A stretch of DNA of 64,000 nucleotides from Streptomyces sp. NBC_00370 (GTDB lineage: Bacteria; Actinomycetota; Actinomycetes; Streptomycetales; Streptomycetaceae). Below the pieces are notes generated by a model that saw only the letters and a program-made list of their open reading frames with translations, made no database searches and had not been told where the DNA came from. Each line of letters starts with the position of its first letter. The first letter of the stretch is position 1. The stretch spans positions 806,001 to 870,000 of the forward strand of contig NZ_CP107968.1 of assembly GCF_036084755.1 (NCBI RefSeq). Direction: 5' to 3'. Both the position numbers and the translations under genes were made by a program. Below are positions 24,620 through 33,480 of the stretch, piece after piece.

Positions 24620-26419
24620 TTGTCGCCCTTCATGAAGTCCCGCCAACTGCCGGACATGGACAAGCCGGACATGGACAAGCCGGACACGGAGCAGCCGGAC
24701 CCGGACCGGACCGGCGAGGAGGGGACCCCCGGCGTCGCGCGGGTCGTGGGGCGGGTGCGGGTGCACCCCGGCGTCGCCCGGGTCGCGGCGCGGGTGCTCA
24801 CCGGGCTTGCCGCCGTGCTCGTCCTCCTCGCGCTGCTGCTGCCGAACAACCTCACGGATCCCACCGTCTCCGCCTTCCTCCGGATCCCGGTGGAGGGCAT
24901 CGTCGCCGCGGCCGTGCTGCCGTTCCTGCCACCGCGGGCGCGTCGGGTGGCGGCGATCGTCGCGGGGGCGGTCCTCGGTCTTGTGACCATCCTCAAGTTC
25001 CTCGACATAGGTTTCTACAACGAGCTGGACCGGCCGTTCGACGCGCGGCTCGACTGGTTCCTGCTCGACGACGCCGAGGCGTTCCTGCGGGACTCGGGCG
25101 GCCAGGCGCTCGCCGTCGGCGCCGTGATCGGCGTGATCCTGATCGTCGCCGCCGTGCTCGTCCTCATGCCGCTCGCGGTGCTCAGAGTGAGCCGTCCCCT
25201 GGTCCGTCACTCCACGGCGACGCTCCGGACCACCGCGGTCCTCGCGGTCGCCTGGATCACCTGCGCCGCGCTCGGTACGCAGCTCGCGGGGGCGCCGGTG
25301 GCGTCCCGGAGCACCGGCGAGCTGGTCTACAGCCATGTGAAACAGGCGCGGGACAGTCTGCGGGACGAGCGGCAGCTGGCCAAGGCCGCCGCGGTCGACC
25401 CCTTCGGCAAGACGCCGAACGACCAGCTGCTCACCGGACTGCGCGGCAAGGACGTCATCTTCGCCTTCATCGAGAGCTACGGCCGCAGCGCGATCGAGGA
25501 CCCGTCGATGGCACCGCAGATCGACGCGATGCTCGCGGACAACACGAGCAAGCTGCGCGCGGCCGGTTTCTCCTCCCGGAGCGCGTTCCTCACCTCCCCG
25601 ACGGCGGGCGGCGGCAGCTGGCTGGCGCACTCCACGTTCCTGTCCGGGCTGTGGATCACCAACCAGCGCAGCTACGAGACCGTCACCTCCGGCGACCGGA
25701 TGACGCTCACCGGCGCCTTCCAGCGGGCCGACGCGTGGCGGACGGTCGGGATCATGCCGGGCGTCACCCGGGCCTGGCCCGAGGGGAAGTTCTTCGGCCT
25801 GGACAACATCTACGACTCCAAGCACCTCGGCTACCAGGGCCCGTCCTTCGGCTGGTCCCGGATGCCCGACCAGTTCGTCCTGGAGTCCTTCGAACGGCTC
25901 GAACACGGCAAGCCGGGCCCCAAGCCGCTGATGTCGGAGATCATCCTCACCTCCAGTCACAACCCCTGGGCGCCCCTGCCCACATCGGTCGGCTGGGACC
26001 AGGTCGGGGACGGCTCCGTGTACGACGCCATCCACGCGGCGGGCAAGGACCCGCACGCCGTGCTGCGGAGCACGCCCGAGGTCCGTGGGGACTACGCGGA
26101 TTCCGTCGAGTACTCGGTGAACAGTCTCGTGTCGTACGTGACCAAGTACGGCCACGACAACACCGTGCTGGTCTTCCTCGGTGACCACCAGCCCATCCCG
26201 AAGGTCGCGGGTGACCACGCGAGCCGGGACGTGCCGATCGCGATCGTCGCCCACGACCCGGCCGTCCTCGACAAGATCGCCCCATGGGGCTGGCAGGACG
26301 GCCTGCGGCCGGGTCCGCACGCGCCGGTCTGGCGGATGGACTCCTTCCGCAACCGCTTCCTGACCGCCTACGGCCCGCAGCCGGCGGCCGGCGCCAGCCC
26401 TTCGCCGTCGGCCCCGTGA
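24620..26419 (+). CDS. LTA-synthase-like membrane sulfatase/phosphoglycerol transferase
   Basis: This membrane protein of about 599 residues has a cytoplasmic N-tail with tandem MDKPD-like pentapeptides, then four to five hydrophobic helices (for example VLTGLAAVLVLLALLLP and AVGAVIGVILIVAAVLVLMPLAVL). It ends in an extracytoplasmic alkaline-phosphatase-fold domain with FIESYGRS, AHSTFLSG (nucleophile region) and VFLGDHQP (metal-binding Asp/His). The fold is that of lipoteichoic acid synthases and phosphoglycerol or phosphoethanolamine transferases. It may modify a wall or lipid polymer. The start is uncertain. TTG 24620 has GGAAGGA seven bases upstream; ATG 24632 and an ATG at 24518 lack good sites. 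It follows the MFS gene by 123 nt. Confidence 0.85.
   Translation: MSPFMKSRQLPDMDKPDMDKPDTEQPDPDRTGEEGTPGVARVVGRVRVHPGVARVAARVLTGLAAVLVLLALLLPNNLTDPTVSAFLRIPVEGIVAAAVLPFLPPRARRVAAIVAGAVLGLVTILKFLDIGFYNELDRPFDARLDWFLLDDAEAFLRDSGGQALAVGAVIGVILIVAAVLVLMPLAVLRVSRPLVRHSTATLRTTAVLAVAWITCAALGTQLAGAPVASRSTGELVYSHVKQARDSLRDERQLAKAAAVDPFGKTPNDQLLTGLRGKDVIFAFIESYGRSAIEDPSMAPQIDAMLADNTSKLRAAGFSSRSAFLTSPTAGGGSWLAHSTFLSGLWITNQRSYETVTSGDRMTLTGAFQRADAWRTVGIMPGVTRAWPEGKFFGLDNIYDSKHLGYQGPSFGWSRMPDQFVLESFERLEHGKPGPKPLMSEIILTSSHNPWAPLPTSVGWDQVGDGSVYDAIHAAGKDPHAVLRSTPEVRGDYADSVEYSVNSLVSYVTKYGHDNTVLVFLGDHQPIPKVAGDHASRDVPIAIVAHDPAVLDKIAPWGWQDGLRPGPHAPVWRMDSFRNRFLTAYGPQPAAGASPSPSAP
24656..24700 (+). repeat. 15-bp tandem repeat in N-terminal coding region
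   Basis: ATGGACAAGCCGGAC is present twice in tandem (24656-24670 and 24671-24685), followed by a degenerate third copy (24686-24700). The units encode MDKPD, MDKPD and TEQPD. Copy number could vary between strains. Confidence 0.8.
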
Positions 26420-26426
26420 CCGGGCG

Positions 26427-27668
26427 CTAAGGGCGCAGTTCGCGCAGTACCTCACGGGCCGCCCGCGCGCCGGAGGCCAGCGCGCCCTGGACGGATCCGG
26501 TGGCGCGGTGGTCGCCGCACACGAACCGCCCCGGGGCGAGCTGCGCCGGGGTGGTGAGGCGGTGCGGCGGCGGCATGGCGGGCAGGGCGTCCTCGATGGT
26601 CCGTACGGTCAGCAGCCGCCACGCCGAGGCGTCCGTCGCGTACGCCTCGGCGAGCGCCGTCCGGAGCCGGGCCTCGCGGCCGGGTGTGTCCGTGCCGAGC
26701 ACGGAGGTGGCGATCAGCGCGGTCCCTGCGGGGGCGTAGCCGGGGACGACCTCGCTGAGTACGCAGGTGTTGAGGAAGCGGCGGCGCTCGTCCGTGAGCA
26801 GGGTGGGCTCGGCCAGCGGCGAGGTGTCGGCCGTGTGGTAATAGGTGGTGGTCGTCCGGTACGGGCCGATGTGCGCCGCGGGCAGGAGGGCCGCCGCCGG
26901 GCCGGGTCCGGTGGCCACCACCACGGCTTTCGCGGCGAGTTCGGTGCCGGTCGTCAGCAGGACGCCGTCGTCGGTGAGGCGGTCGACGGGCGACTCGAGA
27001 CGCAGGGTGCCGGCCGGCAGCGCGTCGGCGAGCTGCCGGGGTACGGCGCCGATGCCGTCCGTGGGCAGACACAGCGTGCCGCGCAGCATGCTGCGCCAGA
27101 CGAGGTGGAAGACCCGGCTGGACGTTTCGAGTTCGTCCTCCAGGAAGACTCCCGACAGGAACGGCCGGAAGAACCGTTCGACGAATTCCTCGGAGAGCCC
27201 GGCCGCCGCGAGCGCCGAGCGGGTGGTGCGCTCCTCGCCGCGTTTGAGAACACCGGCCGGGGCGAGCATGTCGCGGGCCGACAGGACGCCGAGTGCCAGC
27301 AGGTCGCGGGTGCCGGCGAGCCTGCCGGGCAGCAGGTCGGCCGCTTCGCGCGGGCGGCGGGTGGGGTCGCTGAAGCGGAGCCGGCCCCGGTCGGTGTGGA
27401 TCAGCACGCCGGGGGTGAACGGGCGCAGCGCGAGGGCTCTGAGGTCGAGGCGCCTGCGGACCTGCGGGTAGGAGGTGTTGAAGACCTGGAACCCGCGGTC
27501 GATGACGAACCCCTCGTACCGGTCGGACCGCATCCGGCCGCCGACGGCGTCGGACGCTTCGACGAGCCGTACGTCGAGCCCCGCCGTCAGCAGGTCGCCG
27601 GCGCAGGCGAGCCCCGCGAGACCCGCGCCCACCACCACCGCGTCGAGCGCTCCGCCCGTCGTCGCCAT
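26427..27668 (-). CDS. FAD-dependent amine oxidase/phytoene desaturase-like oxidoreductase
   Basis: This 413-residue flavoprotein has an N-terminal FAD-binding motif (DAVVVGAGLAGLACAGDLL), the GG motif GGRMRSDRYEGFVIDRGFQVF and a C-terminal FVCGDHRATGSVQGALASG segment that closes the FAD site. It belongs to the NAD(P)-binding amino-oxidase superfamily (protoporphyrinogen/phytoene oxidase-like). The substrate is unknown. The start is ATG 27668 with GGAAGG upstream. It is divergent from a TetR gene across a region holding a CGTACG-centred operator, so it is probably the regulated target. The 3' end lies only 8 bp from the convergent sulfatase gene. Confidence 0.9.
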   Translation of the reverse strand: MATTGGALDAVVVGAGLAGLACAGDLLTAGLDVRLVEASDAVGGRMRSDRYEGFVIDRGFQVFNTSYPQVRRRLDLRALALRPFTPGVLIHTDRGRLRFSDPTRRPREAADLLPGRLAGTRDLLALGVLSARDMLAPAGVLKRGEERTTRSALAAAGLSEEFVERFFRPFLSGVFLEDELETSSRVFHLVWRSMLRGTLCLPTDGIGAVPRQLADALPAGTLRLESPVDRLTDDGVLLTTGTELAAKAVVVATGPGPAAALLPAAHIGPYRTTTTYYHTADTSPLAEPTLLTDERRRFLNTCVLSEVVPGYAPAGTALIATSVLGTDTPGREARLRTALAEAYATDASAWRLLTVRTIEDALPAMPPPHRLTTPAQLAPGRFVCGDHRATGSVQGALASGARAAREVLRELRP

Positions 27669-27769
27669 CGGGAACCTTCCTTGTCGTCGGTGCCGTGCCG
27701 GCGATGTCCGCCGTCAGGGGTGTCTGTATATCCCCATAGTTCCGGTCCGCAGCGCCTTGTCGGCCTGTG

Positions 27770-27787
27770 GTCAGTCGTACGGGTGAC
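27770..27787 (+). promoter_or_regulatory. Candidate TetR operator, GTCA-nn-CGTACG-nn-TGAC
   Basis: An 18-bp site with 14 of 18 bases symmetrical around CGTACG, between the divergent FAD oxidoreductase and the TetR gene at 27870. Position and symmetry suit a TetR-type dimer. Assignment to the adjacent regulator is inference. Confidence 0.5.
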
Positions 27788-27869
27788 TCCTGGTGGCGGC
27801 CCGGTGACCCCCTGCCCGGCCGGGTGCCCGCCCCGTTCCGGTACCCCGGTGCCCCCTTACGATGCGGGG

Positions 27870-28457
27870 GTGCCTCACCCGCGGACCTTCAACGAGAACG
27901 ACGTCATCGATCGCGCCATGGAGCTGTTCTGGACGAAGGGCTACGAAGGCACCTCCGTCGACGAGCTGAGCGAGCAGTTCGCGCTGCACCCCGGCAGCCT
28001 CTTCCGCGCGTTCGGTGACAAACACAGCCTGTTCCTGCGGGCGTTGGAGCAGTACCGGGACTCGCAGGCCCGCGCGGTCGCGCCCGCGCTCCTGGGCGAG
28101 GGCCTGGTCGTCCCCCGGATCAGGGCCATCATGCTCGGCTATCTGCAGCTGGCCGCCGAGGAGGCGGAGCCGCGCGGCTGTCTGATCGCGAACACGGCGG
28201 GCGAGCTGCTGCCCGGCGATCCGGCCGTCGCCGACTGTCTCGCCGAGGTGCTGTCCGTGGTGGAGGAGGGCCTGCTGAGCGGATTGCGCCACGCGGTCCG
28301 GCAGGGCGAGATCCCGGCCACCCTGGACCTGCCCGGTTACGCGGCGATGCTCACGATGATGCTCCAAGGACTGCAGGTCGTGGTGAAGGTCGATCCCGAT
28401 CCGCTCAGGCTGGTCGGCGCCGTGGACGCGGCGCTGGCGGGGCTGACCGGCCACTGA
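27870..28457 (+). CDS. TetR/AcrR-family regulator
   Basis: This 195-residue regulator has an N-terminal TetR helix-turn-helix (VIDRAMELFWTKGYEGTSVDELSEQFALHPGSLFRAFGDKHSLFLRAL, about 10-57). Its C-terminal ligand-binding region, with PRGCLIANTAGELLPGDPAV, resembles the TetR_C_16/AcrR-NemR-like group. The start is GTG 27870. There is no ribosome site, but TACGAT at 27858-27863 lies the right distance upstream for a -10 element of a leaderless transcript. The divergent FAD oxidoreductase is the likely target. Confidence 0.9.
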   Translation: MPHPRTFNENDVIDRAMELFWTKGYEGTSVDELSEQFALHPGSLFRAFGDKHSLFLRALEQYRDSQARAVAPALLGEGLVVPRIRAIMLGYLQLAAEEAEPRGCLIANTAGELLPGDPAVADCLAEVLSVVEEGLLSGLRHAVRQGEIPATLDLPGYAAMLTMMLQGLQVVVKVDPDPLRLVGAVDAALAGLTGH

Positions 28458-28470
28458 CGGAGCGTCAGCT

Positions 28471-29127
28471 TCACACGTCCGCGGCGCGCATCCCGGCGAC
28501 GATCATCGCGGTGCCACGGGCGTAGTACACCTCGTCGCTCGCGCAGTCGACCAACGCGTCGGCCGCGGCCACGACATGGGGGTAGCGGGTCTGCGGGAGC
28601 GCGGCGAGCGCGGCTCGCTTGGCGGTGATCTCCTCGTCCCGCTTCTCCTTGTCCGCGATGGCGGCGCCACGGCCCGGTTCGGTCAGTACGAGCGCGACCA
28701 GCGAGCTGAGCGCCTGACTCGATGTCTCGGCCGCTCGGTCGACGGAGAAGCCGGCCTCCGCCAGCAGCGCCAGGGCGCGTTCGGCAAGCTTGAGACCCGG
28801 TTCGGAGCTGAGCACCCTGCTCAGTACGAGCGCGGCGGCCGCGGGGTGCGGGCGCAGGGCCCGCAGCAGGGCGTCGAAGACGTCGAGCAGTTGCTCGTGC
28901 CACGGCCTGTCGTCGGGTTCCGGCAGCTCGGCCTCGGTGAGCAGCCGTTCGGCGACGGCGTCGAGGATCTCGTCCTTGTCGCGGAAGTGCCGGTAGAGCG
29001 CCATGGGTGTCACGCCGTGGTGCTGGGCGAGGCGGCGCGTGGTGACGGCGTCGAGCCCGTCCGCGTCCGCCAGCTCCAGCGCGGTGGAGACCAGCGTCTC
29101 CTTGTTCAGTCGTGCCTTCGCACCCAT
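28471..29127 (-). CDS. TetR-family regulator of the adjacent MFS pump
   Basis: This 218-residue protein has an N-terminal DNA-binding domain (ALELADADGLDAVTTRRLAQHHGVTPMALYRHFRDKDEILDAV) of the TetR subgroup whose helix 3 reads TPMALYRHF, common in tetracycline/drug-pump repressors. A C-terminal effector domain of about 150 residues follows. The start is ATG 29127. It is divergent from an EmrB/QacA-type exporter and separated from it by a long imperfect inverted repeat at 29158-29216, the expected shared operator. Derepression by a pump substrate is the likely mode. Confidence 0.92.
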   Translation of the reverse strand: MGAKARLNKETLVSTALELADADGLDAVTTRRLAQHHGVTPMALYRHFRDKDEILDAVAERLLTEAELPEPDDRPWHEQLLDVFDALLRALRPHPAAAALVLSRVLSSEPGLKLAERALALLAEAGFSVDRAAETSSQALSSLVALVLTEPGRGAAIADKEKRDEEITAKRAALAALPQTRYPHVVAAADALVDCASDEVYYARGTAMIVAGMRAADV

Positions 29128-29157
29128 GACCTCGGCCTCTTCCCGTCGCCCGACACC

Positions 29158-29216
29158 TTGAGTATACGGTGCACACTTCGCCGTGTTTACTATGTACGCT
29201 TACACCGCATACTCAA
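29158..29216. promoter_or_regulatory. Long inverted repeat between tetR and MFS pump genes
   Basis: TTGAGTATACGGTG (29158-29171) is inverted as CACCGCATACTCAA (29203-29216), 13 of 14 bases matching, separated by 31 bp. The arms flank a GTGT..ACAC-containing core. Two operator half-regions could repress both divergent promoters at once. Confidence 0.6.
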
Positions 29217-29244
29217 CCGGCGATCTCCCTGTGTGAGGTAATCC

Positions 29245-30672
29245 GTGCGACGCAGTCCCTGGGCCACGCTGGCCGTTCTGGCCTTCGCCCAATTCATCGT
29301 GGTGCTCGACGTGACGATCGTGAACGTCGCGCTGCCCGACATCCAGACCGATCTGCGCTTCTCCTCCGAGAACCTGCAATGGGTCATCAGCGCGTACACG
29401 CTGCTCTTCGGCGGTTTCCTGCTGCTCGGCGGACGCGCAGCCGATCTGCTCGGCTCCCGGCGGGTGTTCGTCGCCGGGCTCGCGCTCTTCGGCGTGACGT
29501 CGCTGCTGGCCGGGTTCGCCGACTCCCCCGGTGTCCTGATCGCGGCGCGTGCCGTGCAGGGGCTCGGCGGCGCCATGCTCTCGCCTGCCGCGCTGTCGAT
29601 CCTGACGGTGACCTTCCCGCACGGCAGGGAACGCAACATCGCCATGGGCGTGTGGGGCGGACTCGCCGGGCTCGGCGGCACCCTCGGCGTGGTGGCCGGC
29701 GGGCTGCTGGTCGACTCCCTCGACTGGCGCTGGGTGTTCTTCGTGAACGTACCCATCGTCGCCCTGATCGTCCTGCTCACCCCGACCTTCGTGCGGCACA
29801 TCCCCGGGGCCGGGGCCGGGGCACGCGACTTCGACGCCCTCGGCGCCACGCTCGGTACGACCGGGCTGCTCGCCGTGGTCTACGGCGTCGTACGGGCCGA
29901 GCCCGCCGGCTGGGGTTCGCTGGAGGTGGCCGGCTTCCTGCTCGGCGGCGCGGTGCTGCTGACGGCGTTCGTCGTCGTCGAGTCACGCTCGCACGCCCCG
30001 CTCGTACCACTGCGGCTCTTCCGCTCCCGCGCCCTGTCCACCGCGAGCGTCGCGCTCGGCCTCAACGGCGCCGCTTTCCTCAGCATGTTCTTCCTGACGT
30101 CCATCTATCTCCAGCAGGTGCGCGGCGATTCGGCCCTGGAGGCCGGTGTGCACTTCCTGCCTATGGGGGCGGCCGCCATCGCCGCCGCCGTCGGCGCCAC
30201 CCAGCTCGTGCAGCGCTTCGGCACCCGGCCCGTCCAACTGGGCGGCGCGATACTGAACGTCGCCGGTCTGGCGCTGCTGATGGGCGTCAGCGCGCACGGC
30301 TCGTACACGAGTGAACTCCTGCCCGGCCTGGTGCTGTTCGGCATCGGCATCATCGGACTCGGCGTACCGGCCCAGATCGCGGCCGTCGTGGACGTCGAGA
30401 ACCACGAAGCGGGCGCGGCCTCCGGGGTGGTGACGGCCTTTTACCAGGTCGGCGGCGCGCTCGGACTGGCCGTGGTGACCACCCTGTCCCTCTCGCACAC
30501 CACGGCGGCGCTGGCGGACGGGGCATCGCAGGAACAGGCACTGGTCGACGGATTCCACCGGGGCCTGCTCGTGGCGGGGGTGTTCACGGTCATCGCCATC
30601 GTGGTGACCTTCGCCTCGCCCAGGATCTCGCCCAACGCGGAGCAGTTGGCGAAGGCGACCGCCGCCGCGTGA
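29245..30672 (+). CDS. MFS drug exporter, DHA2 (EmrB/QacA) family
   Basis: This 475-residue, 14-helix proton-driven exporter contains VLDVTIVNVALPDIQTDL at helix 1 (motif D1), GGRAADLLGSRRVFVAGLALFG (motif A), AARAVQGLGGAMLSPAALSIL (motif B) and GPxxGG-like GGTLGVVAGGLLVDSLDWRWVFFVNVPI (motif C). These are the signatures of DHA2 antiporters. The start is GTG 29245, with GAGGT 6 nt upstream. It is divergent from a TetR repressor. The downstream hairpin at 30745-30782 would end its transcript. Substrates are probably cationic or amphipathic antibiotics, but this is not readable. Confidence 0.94.
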   Translation: MRRSPWATLAVLAFAQFIVVLDVTIVNVALPDIQTDLRFSSENLQWVISAYTLLFGGFLLLGGRAADLLGSRRVFVAGLALFGVTSLLAGFADSPGVLIAARAVQGLGGAMLSPAALSILTVTFPHGRERNIAMGVWGGLAGLGGTLGVVAGGLLVDSLDWRWVFFVNVPIVALIVLLTPTFVRHIPGAGAGARDFDALGATLGTTGLLAVVYGVVRAEPAGWGSLEVAGFLLGGAVLLTAFVVVESRSHAPLVPLRLFRSRALSTASVALGLNGAAFLSMFFLTSIYLQQVRGDSALEAGVHFLPMGAAAIAAAVGATQLVQRFGTRPVQLGGAILNVAGLALLMGVSAHGSYTSELLPGLVLFGIGIIGLGVPAQIAAVVDVENHEAGAASGVVTAFYQVGGALGLAVVTTLSLSHTTAALADGASQEQALVDGFHRGLLVAGVFTVIAIVVTFASPRISPNAEQLAKATAAA

Positions 30673-30744
30673 GCGGCGTCCCCTGGGCGAACGTCGGACG
30701 CACCTGCTGACGTCGGGCTGACCCCGTCCTGATGTCGGCGTGAA

Positions 30745-30782
30745 CCGGTGGCCCGGGGCGAGCGGTTGCCCCGGGCCACCGG
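30745..30782. terminator. Bidirectional terminator between MFS pump and glgX
   Basis: A 15-bp perfect stem (30745-30759 with 30768-30782) and an 8-nt loop, between the convergent stops of the MFS gene and glgX. Confidence 0.85.
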
Positions 30783-30790
30783 CGTGCGGA

Positions 30791-32899
30791 TCAGTCCTCC
30801 GCGCGGATCAGCACCAGCGTGCTGCGCGCCTCTGCGCGTACCGTGGAGCCCGCCTTGAGTTCCGACTCGCCGGAGGCGTCCTTCTCCTCGGCGGTGTTCA
30901 CCGCCACCCGCCAGCTCACCCCGTACCGCTCGGCGGGCAGTCGGAAGTCGAGCGGTTCGTGGTGGCCGTTCAGCAGGATCAGGAACGAGTCGTCGGTCAC
31001 CCGGTCGCCGCGCGGGTCCGGCTCGCTGATGGCGTCGCCGTTGAGGAAGACCGTGATCGCCCGGGCGTCGCCGCGCTGCCAGTTGGTGTCCTGCATCTCG
31101 CCGCCGTCCGGGCGGAGCCAGACCAGGTCGGGCAGCCCGTCGGCGCCGGTGTCGCCACGGAAGAACCGGCGGCGGCGCAGCACGGGATGGTCGTTGCGCA
31201 GCCGGATCAGCCGCCCGGTGAAGTCGAGCAGGTCGCGCTGTCCGGCGTCGAGGTCCCAGTCCACCCAGGCGAGTTCGTTGTCCTGGCAGTACACGTTGTT
31301 GTTGCCCTGCTGGGTGCGGCCGAGTTCGTCGCCGTGGGCGAGCATCGGAACGCCCTGCGAGACCAGCAGGGTGGTCAGCAGATTGCGCTGCTGTCTGGCG
31401 CGCAGGGCCAGGATGTCCGGGTCGTCGGTCTCGCCCTCGGCGCCGCAGTTCCAGGACCGGTTGGCGCTCTCCCCGTCGTTGCCGTCCTCACCGTTGGCCT
31501 CGTTGTGTTTGTCGTTGTACGAGACGAGGTCGCGCAGGGTGAAGCCGTCGTGCGCCGTGACGAAGTTGATGCTCGCCAGCGGGCGGCGCCTGTCGTGCTG
31601 GTAGAGGTCGGACGAACCGGTGAGCCGCGAGCCGAACTCGGCCAGCGCCGACTCCTCGCCGCGCCAGAAGTCCCGTACGGCGTCACGGTACTTGCCGTTC
31701 CACTCGGTCCACAGCGGCGGGAAGTTGCCGACCTGGTAGCCGCCGTCCCCGATGTCCCAGGGCTCGGCGATCAGCTTCACCCGGCTGACGACGGGGTCCT
31801 GCTGCACCAGGTCGAAGAAGGCCGAGAGCCGGTCGACCTCGTGGAACTGCCGGGCGAGGGTGGCCGCCAGGTCGAACCGGAAACCGTCGACCCGCATCTC
31901 CAGCACCCAGTAGCGCAGCGAGTCCATGATGAGCTGGAGCACGGAGGGGTGGCGCATCAGGAGGCTGTTGCCGGTGCCGGTGGTGTCGTAGTAGTGCTCC
32001 CGGTCGCCGTCCACGAGGCGGTAGTACGCGGCGTTGTCGATGCCCCTGAAGGACAGTGTCGGGCCCAGCTCGTTGCCCTCCGCCGTGTGGTTGTAGACGA
32101 CGTCGAGGATGACCTCGATACCGGCCGCGTGCAGCGCCTTGACCATGGTCTTGAACTCGTCGACCTGCTGGCCGCGGGTGCCGGTCGACGCGTAGGCGTT
32201 GTGCGGGGCGAAGAAGCCGATGGTGTTGTAGCCCCAGTAGTTCGACAGGCCGCGCTCGCGCAGGGTGCCGTCCTGGACGAACTGGTGCACCGGCATCAGC
32301 TCGATCGCGGTGATGCCGAGCCGGGTCAGGTGGGCGATGATCGCGGGGTGGCCGATCCCGGCGTACGTACCGCGGATCTCCTCGGGCAGGTCGGGGTGGG
32401 TGGCGGTGAGACCCCGGACGTGTGCCTCGTAGATGACGGTCTCGTGGTACGGCCGGTTCGGCGGGCGGTCGTCGCCCCAGTCGAAGTACGAGCCGGTCAC
32501 CACCGACAGCATGGTGTGTCCGAGGTTGTCCTTGGTGTTCTGCTCGTCGGGCCGGCCGAACCGGTAGCCGAACAGTGACTCGTCCCCGTCGACCTGACCG
32601 TCGACCGCCTTGGCGTACGGATCGAGAAGCAGCTTCGCGGGATTGCAGCGCTGCCCGTCGGCGGGCGAGTGGGGCCCGTGCACCCGGTACCCGTACCGCT
32701 GGCCGGGCCCCACTCCTGGCAGATACGCGTGCCAGACGAACCCGTCGACCTCGGTGAGCCTGACGCGCTCCTCCGTACCCTGATCGCTGATCAGCGCGAG
32801 TTCGACCTTTTCCGCGGTCTCCGAGAACAAAGCGAAATTGGTACCCGAGCCGTCATAGGTGGCTCCGAGGGGATGAGAATGTCCTGTCCATGTTTGCAC
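30791..32899 (-). CDS. glgX: Glycogen debranching enzyme GlgX (GH13, isoamylase type)
   Basis: This 702-residue enzyme has an N-terminal CBM48 domain (about 8-100, HPLGATYDGSGTNFALFSETAEKVELAL). A GH13 (beta/alpha)8 barrel follows, with GFRFDLA (nucleophile D343), LIAEPWD (acid/base E379) and VTAHDGF (D451), and a C-terminal beta domain. It hydrolyses alpha-1,6 branches of glycogen or trims limit dextrins. The start is GTG 32899 with no ribosome site; a TAATGT hexamer 6 nt upstream suggests a leaderless message. It lies 57 nt downstream of the PRC-barrel gene on the same strand. No other glycogen gene is present in the window. Confidence 0.96.
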   Translation of the reverse strand: MQTWTGHSHPLGATYDGSGTNFALFSETAEKVELALISDQGTEERVRLTEVDGFVWHAYLPGVGPGQRYGYRVHGPHSPADGQRCNPAKLLLDPYAKAVDGQVDGDESLFGYRFGRPDEQNTKDNLGHTMLSVVTGSYFDWGDDRPPNRPYHETVIYEAHVRGLTATHPDLPEEIRGTYAGIGHPAIIAHLTRLGITAIELMPVHQFVQDGTLRERGLSNYWGYNTIGFFAPHNAYASTGTRGQQVDEFKTMVKALHAAGIEVILDVVYNHTAEGNELGPTLSFRGIDNAAYYRLVDGDREHYYDTTGTGNSLLMRHPSVLQLIMDSLRYWVLEMRVDGFRFDLAATLARQFHEVDRLSAFFDLVQQDPVVSRVKLIAEPWDIGDGGYQVGNFPPLWTEWNGKYRDAVRDFWRGEESALAEFGSRLTGSSDLYQHDRRRPLASINFVTAHDGFTLRDLVSYNDKHNEANGEDGNDGESANRSWNCGAEGETDDPDILALRARQQRNLLTTLLVSQGVPMLAHGDELGRTQQGNNNVYCQDNELAWVDWDLDAGQRDLLDFTGRLIRLRNDHPVLRRRRFFRGDTGADGLPDLVWLRPDGGEMQDTNWQRGDARAITVFLNGDAISEPDPRGDRVTDDSFLILLNGHHEPLDFRLPAERYGVSWRVAVNTAEEKDASGESELKAGSTVRAEARSTLVLIRAED

Positions 32900-32956
32900 G
32901 CGATAACATTAACGGATTCTCCGCCGGGCAAATGCATTGACGGCCGTACGCGAGTT

Positions 32957-33310
32957 TCAGACGCGGCGGTGACGGCCGTAATGCTCGCCCACCTGGTGGT
33001 GATAGGCGGCGTCCCCCACATGCTTTTCCTTGTCGAACTCGGGAGCTTCCTTGATCTGCTCCTTCGTACGGTCGACATAGATTTTCTCTTCTTCCGGATC
33101 GACCCGGCTGACGGTGCCGGCCGGCAGCAGCACATGCTTGCCGAAGATCCAGACGCCCGTGTCGACGACGAGGTAGGCGGAGCCCACCTCGTCGGAGTGT
33201 TTGTCGACCTTGCCGACGGTGCCGTCCGTCGCCTCGACCTTGTAGCCGGTCAGGGTGTTGCCCGCGGTGTGTCCCGTCGTCGGCTGGTAGCCCCACATGT
33301 TCTCGCTCAT
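32957..33310 (-). CDS. PRC-barrel domain protein
   Basis: This 117-residue soluble protein contains a single PRC-barrel. The segment LTGYKVEATDGTVGKVDKHSDEVGSAYLVVDTGVWIFGKHVLLPAGTVSRVD spans about residues 18-70, followed by KIYVDRTKEQIKEAPEF. The C-terminal YHHQVGEHYGRHRR tail is His/Arg-rich. PRC-barrel proteins of this type are often stress-related or RNA/membrane-associated, and no precise role can be given. The start is ATG 33310, preceded by GAGGGAG at 7 nt. It precedes glgX on the same strand and is divergent from the streptogrisin-like protease. Confidence 0.88.
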   Translation of the reverse strand: MSENMWGYQPTTGHTAGNTLTGYKVEATDGTVGKVDKHSDEVGSAYLVVDTGVWIFGKHVLLPAGTVSRVDPEEEKIYVDRTKEQIKEAPEFDKEKHVGDAAYHHQVGEHYGRHRRV

Positions 33311-33480
33311 CAAACGGCTCCCTCATCGACGTGTACGGATTGTTCCTCTCTGCGCCGACTGCCCCCGTCCCCCGGGTTCACGCAAGGAAGATCCGCGGGC
33401 CTCCGGTTGAGAATCCGGCGCCGCTCGCCCGTACCTCCCGGTGGACAGGACGGACCTGTCCCTCTCTGGAGGGCCGTGAG

